From: Corynespora cassiicola
Taxonomy: Eukaryota > Ascomycota > Dothideomycetes > Pleosporales > Corynesporascaceae
Reading direction: 5' to 3'
Length of the DNA stretch: 64,000 nt
NCBI GenBank assembly: GCA_022059125.1
Contig: JAEUWY010000011.1
Location: forward strand, 62,001 to 126,000
Part shown: positions 57,731 to 64,000 of the stretch, piece by piece
How the letters are laid out: the number at the start of each line of letters is the position of its first letter
Position numbering within the stretch: position 1 is the first letter of the stretch
Made by a program: the position numbers and the translations under genes
The notes under the pieces: generated by a model
Database searches by the model: none
What the model saw: the letters and a program-made list of their open reading frames with translations, nothing else
What the model was told of the DNA's origin: nothing

Positions 57731-59313
57731 ATGCGCGTCGCCAAGGCATGTGTCCAATGTCGAAGCGCGAAACGAAAATGCTGCGTCGATCAGGATGGGC
57801 CTTGCAAACCATGCCGTCAGAAGAATCACATCTGTTCGCTAGCACCCGAAGCACCATTATTACGCAAGGCTTCGCAGAGAATTACACCTGCAATCGATGA
57901 GCATTTGTTACCGACTGAGACAAGAGTCGAGCTGATTGATTTGTATCTCGAATTTCTCCACGGCAAGCCGCATACCCTCTTTCATCCCAAACAGCTGCGC
58001 GCAGCCGCCCATCATGGCATAATTCCGAATCACGTACTACTTCCCCTTGCGGGACTGGCGTGTCGCTTCTCTGAATCCAGCGAGCTGCGCTCGAGAAAGC
58101 AACAGTTCATGCTTTCAGCAAAGGAGACGCTCAAATCGCAGCTGGATGACTTCTCTTTAGATACCATCCGCGGATGCATCTTGGTCGGAAACTTGTATGG
58201 TGCAGAAGGCGATGCCAAGGTCGAATCGCTCTTCTTCGCATTGGCGTTTCGCATCGCACTCATCCTTGGATTGCCAGAGCCGGGTGCTGAAGACAATCAG
58301 ATGGTGCGCGAGGAGAAAGTACGCACCTGGTGGAGCCTGTACATGATTGACAGATGGAGTTCTGCTGGCCTGAATGTGCCACGCCAAATACCTGATGATC
58401 GCCTCGTTCCTTTTCCAATCGACGAGCTTGACTTTTACTCCATGGAATCGAACCTCGTCACATATGATAGAAAACCAGGCCTATGGTACCAAATGGTTCG
58501 CATTGCAAGAATTTTTGGCCAAGTGCAGGATCTTCACAAGCAGCATGCCAGTGGTGATATCGATGTCCTGCAGGTCGAGACGATTACCGGTAAGCTATGG
58601 AGCGACTTGGAAAACTTCAAGGATCAACTGCCTCTCCATTTTCGTCTAGACGAAAAAAATCTACGCCACCATGCGGAGCTTGGCCTTGGAAGAGACTTTG
58701 TCGCATTACATCTGGGATACTACCACTACGCGACCCTCCTCTTCTTCCCTTATCTCGACATGCAGCTCGAGGCAAGCCCAATTCAACGCGTCTATGCCAG
58801 CCGGTGCAAGGAAAATGCTGCAGCCCTGAGTGACTTGCTGAGGTTGTCCTACACAATGGACGATTGTCGACCCGTATATTTTATCGTCGCACATATGACG
58901 GCCGTATCATCCTCGGCATTGTTGCATGATCTGCTATTCGGCGATGAGCAAAATCTACAGGCGACAAGGGAGCGCCTAGAAGCCAATTTCCAAGTGCTGA
59001 TACAGCTCAGAGATATATGGCCAGCGGCGTGGATGTTGGTAAGTTATACCATTTCATTGCATATACCGTCGTTGATTCCCACCACGCATACTGACGGGGA
59101 AAGACGGATCGTTTGTTCAAATTCCAAAACATGTGCCTCAAGTCTGCCGACCCCAATACACACAAAGCAGATAGGTGGATGGTAAAGTTTTTGTTACAAC
59201 ACGCTTTCCCAATTGACGAAAAGACTGAGACTCACAGCTCTGGGTCCAAATTTGTCAATGGTTTGGATCGTGGAAAATACGCCAGCGACACATTGTCAAT
59301 TCTCCGAACTTGA
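57731..59313 (+). CDS. Zn2Cys6 fungal transcription factor with MHR domain
   Basis: Exons are 57731-59038 and 59104-59313 (505 residues). The start is the first ATG in frame, six residues before the zinc cluster. The binuclear zinc cluster is CVQCRSAKRKC then CKPCRQKNHIC, spacing C-x2-C-x6-C-x7-C-x2-C-x6-C (Cys7 to Cys35). The middle homology region (fungal_trans type) follows: LPLAGLACRFSES, ALAFRIALILGLPEPG, and REEKVRTWWSLYMIDRWSS, the usual 'RRR.WW.....D' core. It should bind CGG-type half sites. It is convergent with a sugar permease (47 bp between stops), which is divergent from a beta-galactosidase-like gene, so it is probably their regulator. Confidence 0.88.
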
Positions 59314-59360
59314 TTTATTCGGACTATATCATCGGCTCTCAAATCTTTATATCTATCAGA

Positions 59361-61197
59361 CTACTTCTGATCAACATTTTCCACGTGGGAGACGCGAGCT
59401 TTTTGTTCGCTCAGGTCCCCCCTTCCAGCAACGTTTGCATCATCTCCATCGAACAAGATGGCAATCTCCTCTAGCGTAGGCCCCTTGGTTTCGACAAAGA
59501 TAAACCAAATTGTAAAGCACTCCACGACCAATATCGCTATATAAACAAAATAGAATCTCCATTGGAGCTCTTTCAATCCGATGGGATTGATATAGTTCTT
59601 GGCGACGGATGTAATGGAGGTTGAGGCAAACTGTAGGGCAATTCCCTTGGCTCGAATGTTGAATGGCATGATTTCAGCGCAGTATGCAACTGTTAATCCC
59701 GGCCAAGCGAATCCAGCAGCACCATAGAATAGGAATATCATTGCGATGACGGCACTTCCCGCGCTCTGATTTCCTGTCTTGGCATACTCTGCAGAACATC
59801 TATCAAAGGTCAGACCATGCCGAAGTTGCTCAAAATTCGTCCAACTTACCCAGTCCAGATACTGAATGCGACCAACATTCCAGTACCTGCAATCATGAAC
59901 AACGTTTTACGTCCAAGCTTGTCCACCAGGAATGACGAAAATCCAATGGCTACGAGGAAAGACCAAATCTGCAGGCCGCCATTGATCAAGGATTGGCTGT
60001 ATGAGTCGGTAATTCCGACAGAATTGAGTATATCGTGAATGTAGAAGGAAACGAGACCGTTACCAGACGCCTGAGAGTAGAAAGAAACCAGAACAATCAG
60101 GAGCACCCTCTTCCTATTTCCGGGGGTCTTGAGCAGTACTGCCCATCCACTTTTGGAGTTTTCTTTCTCAAGCTGAATGGTCTCTTGGATCTCGTTGAAC
60201 TCGGTTTTGCAGAATGCGTCATCAGGATTTCCGTTTGCATGGCACTGGACAGTTCAGCTTTCAGCTTTCAGCTTGAGATTGTACTTGATACCTTTGCTAG
60301 CACTTGGTATGCCTCATCGAAGCGACCTTTGGAGCAAAGCCAACGCGGACTCTCCGGGAAAAACCAGATTCCCAATAGTTGTATTACCGGCATCGCGCCT
60401 TGTAGAGCCGTCGGAACCCTCCAAGAAGCATTCGATGTGTACTTGATCATTCCGAATACCGTCCATGCCGCGATGATACTTCCGACGTACCAAAGTGTGT
60501 TGTACATGGTAGTGAGTTTTCCACGATGCTGCGGGTGAGCTAGTTCCATGATCAACAGCGGAGCTGATCCTTGCGCGATGTTTGATCTGTTTACAGTCAT
60601 GGTTAGCTACATCAACCGACTAACGTTCTCAGTTTCACAGACCCCAACCCGATGATGAAGCGACCCGCAACGAACATGACCTCGTTCACGCCAGGGACAA
60701 CCTGTATAATGACACCGACGAGGAGAACAAGGTTTCCGAACGTCACACCAACCCTACGCCCAAACTTATCCGAGATGAATGCAGCTAGTTGGATGTCAGT
60801 GCATGCCTTGCGAAGTGGTCGTCCTTCCGTACAGAATGGTAGAGCGCAGATGGCGCCGACGTTTTGCATCGCTGTAAATAGGCCAATACGAGCCCCTTTC
60901 GGGTGTCCAAAGTCTATCTTGATCAACATGGGGAATCTACTGTTCTTTCATTAGCGACCTACAGTCCTGCCACGGGTCCATGGTTTGCAGCCCGTTTAAC
61001 AAGGAGCCATCATAACCGTTGATCGTTGCTCCTAGAAATAGGAGTGGCATCATCAAGTACAGCTTCCTCAGGCCTGGATCCTTATACCAAGTCACCTCTG
61101 GCACTTCGATCTGGGTTTGATGATCTGGCATTGAGTCGACATGCTTTGCCATGTGAGGCACGTTGGTCTCGGTGTATGCTGCCGCCTTTGAGTCCAT
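59361..61197 (-). CDS. MFS sugar transporter (lactose/hexose permease type)
   Basis: Exons on the minus strand are 61197-60963, 60913-60833, 60784-60643, 60586-60292, 60244-59850 and 59799-59361 (528 residues, frame kept at every junction). Sugar-porter hallmarks are GYDGSLLNGLQTM in TM1, SDKFGRRVGV after TM2, GRFIIGLGSNIAQGSAPLLIMEL (TM4-5), PESPRWLCSKGR after TM6, DKLGRKTLFMIAG and the C-terminal VETKGPTLEEIAILF. The sequence around TM1 (DGSLLNGLQ) and QGSAPLLIMELAHPQHRG is like fungal lactose/galactoside permeases. It is located at the plasma membrane. It is divergent from the GH35-like gene (596 bp), which fits import followed by hydrolysis. The third intron uses a GTCTGT donor, chosen because it preserves GLGSN. 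Confidence 0.88.
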
Positions 61198-61793
61198 GAA
61201 GCGAATTATCAAATAAACTGAGAAGACAATTCCAAAGCTAAAAAGAATCTGGAGTGAGTGATGTTTTTTCAGGAGAGACCTCGGGCTTTATATACAAAGT
61301 TCAGGATGAGGGAACCTAAACGTTCCTCCGAGGCTATGGTTCGAAAAATCACACCAAGACCATCTAGTCGACCTCATTTTTCGCACAACATCGAAGCATC
61401 GGACGAGATATGGCTAAAACCCCATGGAGAAATCTACCATAACCGTATGATGGGTTGCGGGGAGTCAATCTTTTCCACAAACGGCTGGACCTTGCATGAC
61501 TCGCTTCTGGCAAAGCCGGTCAATCAGCCAATCAACACAATTCAAAGCCGCACGCTAGCTTTTTGAGTCCATTCCAAACTGGTTCTAGTGGATTGGACAA
61601 CTAAGAGCATCCTCGTGATGATGCGATGCGATGCGGAGAACAATATGCCGTAGTCCAATGGAGACGCGGCAAAGCCGCAGCCCTCCCCAGTTGCTTCGGA
61701 ACGTGGGGTTTAAAGGTCGGAAAGCTTCCGCAATATGTTCCCCCCTCAAAAAGGCTCTGAACTTTACCTTCCCTCTTTTCGTCTTCAGCCACC
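61198..61793. promoter_or_regulatory. Divergent promoter of the sugar permease and beta-galactosidase genes
   Basis: 596 bp between the start codons; no gene fits. Several CGG/CCG trinucleotides occur near 61,670-61,720, compatible with but not proof of Zn2Cys6 binding. Confidence 0.4.
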
Positions 61794-63521
61794 ATGGTTT
61801 CGGCAAACACCCCTCATCTCCAGCAACATGGCAACACAAAACAACTATACGTCGGTGGAAAGCCATACTTCATGTTGGGAGGCGAACTTCAGAACTCGTC
61901 TCTGTCCAGTGCTGAGTACATGAGCGAAGTGTGGCCGAAGATGGTTGCTACCAATGTTAATACTTTGCTGGGTTCGGTCTCTTGGGAGATGATTGAGCCC
62001 GAGGAGGGAAAATTCGACTTTGAAGAGCTAGACAAGGTCATCTTCGGTGCAAGAGAACACAACATGCATTTAATTCTACTATGGTTCGGCTCGTTCAAGA
62101 ATGGTAATATACTCTTATTATTTCTCTTGGATATGTATAATTGACGTCGTGCAGGCAGGTCTACATATGTTCCCTCGTGGGTCAAGACCAATCCCGAACG
62201 GTTCCCTCGCGCCGAACTTCGTAAAGCAGGAGGCGTCATCGAGATCGCGGACGTTCTCTCTCTATTCCACGAACACAATGTCGAGGCGGACGAGAAGGCC
62301 TTTCGTAAACTCATCAGCCATGTCAAGGAGGTCGATGGAGCACATGGTACCGTCCTCATGGTACAGGTAGAGAACGAAGTCGGACTATTGTTCGACAGCA
62401 GAGATGGTAGTGCCGCTGCGAACAAAAAATTTGCAGAACCAGCGCCATCTGACCTTCTCGAGTTTCTCAGCAAGGAATATGAGTCACTGCATGATGACCT
62501 CAAGGCCAACTTGAGAACATTTGTGTCTCGGTCCAAGCCTCAGTCAGGCACTTGGGAGGAAGTATTTGGTCAAAGCAACAAGACCGACGAGCTGTTCATG
62601 GCTTATCACTATGCACACTACGTTAATCGTGTCGCCACAGCGGGCAAAGAAGCCTACAACATTCCACTATACACCAACGTATGGCAAAACTATCAAGCCG
62701 AAGACAGCGATAACGACTTTCCTATTGTTGTCGGCGGGGGCGGTGCACCGGGAGATTATCCCACCGGCGGTGCGACTAGCAACGTTCTGGACATCTGGCT
62801 ACGCTTTGCCCCTTCGTTGGATTTCATTGCTCCAGATATCTACCTGAACGAGTACTCGAGTTCATGCGCAAAATACCGACATCGCAACAACCCGCTCTTC
62901 ATCCCCGAGCAGCGCCGCGACGAATACGGGGTTCGACGCATCTGGGCTGCATACGGCACATTCCAAGCCTTGATAGCAAGTCCGTTTGGAATCGATACCC
63001 TCGAGCCTGAAGTCAATCCATTCACAAAACACTACGGCCTTCTTTCGTCCGTCTCCCAAATAGTTCTCGAAGCTCAGCGCAATCCCGGAACGTCGATTGG
63101 GTTCTATTTTGACGAGATTGTCGGCGATAAGGACACCTCGAAACCGATTACCACACGCTTTGGAGACTGGGAGATCAAGATCGAACGCTGCTTTGTGTTT
63201 GGCAAACCTGACGCTGGTAGTGGAATGGTGATCCATCTCGGCGGTGCCCGCTTCCTGTTGATCGGCTGGGGCTTCCAGGTTTCAGGTGAGTCGGTAAAGC
63301 CGGATACCAAGTTCAACGGAATTTTGAAAATGGAGGAGAAGGTTGTGGCGGATCGCGACACAGGAAAGCTGAGGACTTTGCGGACTCTGGGAGGTGACGA
63401 GACAAGGAGTGGCGCGGTTGCGATGATGCCAAATGAGGATCCCGACTATGGTGGGTTCCCGATTGCTGTCACGATTCCGGCTAGGACGGGCATTGCGGAG
63501 ATTGAGTTTTATTCTTTCTAG
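61794..63521 (+). CDS. GH35-like beta-galactosidase (intracellular)
   Basis: Exons are 61794-62103 and 62155-63521 (558 residues); the start ATG is in a strong context (accATGg). The TIM-barrel start is GKPYFMLGGELQNSS, with WEMIEPEEGKFDFEELDKVI as in GH35/GH42-type galactosidases. The acid/base motif is QVENEVG (Glu178), and a candidate nucleophile is in NPLFIPEQRRDE. The C-terminal beta-domain (from about FGDWEIKIERCFVFG) is DUF5597-like. No signal peptide is seen, so it acts inside the cell, in line with the adjacent permease. Reaction: hydrolysis of terminal beta-galactose, or possibly another beta-glycoside. Confidence 0.85.
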
Positions 63522-63556
63522 AAGGTATTATAGTACAAGCAGTAGTGTGATATCGG

Positions 63557-64000
63557 CTATTTGCGATACCACATCCTCGTTATCCTGGTTTTCCTGATTT
63601 GTTTCTTTTGCAGCTGGAAAATTCCATAAAGCAATGCTTCAGCTGTCGGTGGACAGCCGGGGACGTAGACGTCGACTGGTAAAAGCCGATCGACGCCTCT
63701 CACTACGCTATAGCTATAGTGATAGTAGCCTCCTCCGTTTGCGCATGTTCCCATACTTATGACCCACTTTGGGTCAGGCATTTGATCGTAACAAAGCCGC
63801 ACTGCTGACGCTATTTTGTTGGTCACTGTTCCAGCAACAATCATCACGTCGGCTTGACGTGGTGAAGCGCGGAAGATTATACCAAGTCGGTCTGCGTCGT
63901 AGCGTGGCATGGCAACATGAATCATCTCAACGGCACAGCAAGCTAAGCCGAAACTCAAAGGCCAGAGTGAACCTTGGCGGGCCCAATTTACGAGGGCGTC
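63557..64000 (-). CDS. Complex I PSST/NDUFS7-like subunit (20 kDa Fe-S protein), 5' end outside window
   Basis: The minus-strand frame runs off the window end, so about 148 C-terminal residues are present. It carries the N2 [4Fe-4S] ligand motifs: tandem Cys in [10 protein letters not shown], Cys in [12 protein letters not shown] and Cys in [14 protein letters not shown]. It ends ITRMWYRK as in mitochondrial PSST. The subunit sits at the quinone-binding junction of NADH:ubiquinone oxidoreductase. Compared with the usual sequence as I remember it, several positions differ: Leu for Met in WPLSFG, VAM for the usual segment after H, and Val for Cys in VVRGVDR. It may be a divergent paralogue rather than the main gene. 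Confidence 0.85.
   Translation of the reverse strand, partial: DALVNWARQGSLWPLSFGLACCAVEMIHVAMPRYDADRLGIIFRASPRQADVMIVAGTVTNKIASAVRLCYDQMPDPKWVISMGTCANGGGYYHYSYSVVRGVDRLLPVDVYVPGCPPTAEALLYGIFQLQKKQIRKTRITRMWYRK

Noticed and set aside
1..64000. CRISPR arrays, bacterial operons, tRNA or rRNA genes
   Set aside because: None seen; spliced fungal genes and RIP-type repeats make this eukaryotic DNA. tRNA search was by eye only and could miss one.

Overview
This window is nuclear DNA from a filamentous ascomycete (Pezizomycotina; a Dothideomycete is my best guess, not proven). The evidence is short GT...AG introns of about 44-120 nt with CTAAC/CTGAC-like branch sites, fungal-only families (STAND/NACHT receptors, HET domain, AA9 LPMO, Zn2Cys6 regulator, GT34), and very AT-rich blocks of transposon relics whose changes are almost all C-to-T or G-to-A, as expected of repeat-induced point mutation (RIP).

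Layout. (1) 1-12,880: AT-rich block with two head-to-tail relics of a Ty3/gypsy chromovirus. They share an LTR at about 5,691-6,092, and a foldback element lies at 12,608-12,784. (2) 12,880-17,000: an island of normal composition holding one NACHT-ankyrin receptor gene. Its 3' end has been nonsense-mutated where the next AT-rich block begins. (3) 17,000-20,768: second AT-rich block with a Tc1/mariner relic, an inverted partial copy of it, an inverted solo LTR and an orphan terminal repeat. (4) 20,804-30,323: single-copy genes: a secreted AA9 LPMO abutting the AT-rich block, a Caps_synth-like glycosyltransferase, a coiled-coil protein, a DHA1-type MFS exporter and a GST. (5) 30,514-35,579: a head-to-head pair. 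On the minus strand is a 1,210-residue NACHT protein with a C-terminal HET domain. On the plus strand is a stand-alone fungal STAND N-terminal-domain protein. They share a 377-bp promoter and may share a short motif. (6) 35,580-45,534: a 22-bp minisatellite, a GT34 glycosyltransferase, an F-box pseudogene, a secreted Thr/Pro-rich protein with a PAN/apple-like Cys domain, and a methyltransferase. (7) 46,417-50,957: a class III CoA-transferase divergent from a fused 3-hydroxyacyl-CoA-type dehydrogenase plus YWTD propeller. (8) 51,515-55,318: a decayed F-box hypothetical gene. (9) 55,735-63,521: an MCT-type MFS gene, then a compact set of Zn2Cys6 regulator, sugar transporter and GH35-like beta-galactosidase. 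(10) 63,557-end: a complex I PSST-like subunit running off the window.

Working together. Two gene sets look like functional units. The first is the divergent NACHT-HET / STAND-N-domain pair, a candidate receptor-effector pair for allorecognition or programmed cell death. The second is the regulator-permease-glycosidase set, probably for uptake and intracellular hydrolysis of a galactoside. The CoA-transferase and dehydrogenase-propeller pair may be a carnitine-like or hydroxy-acid catabolic pair. All exon structures were worked out by eye from splice consensus and protein continuity; no alignments or searches were run.
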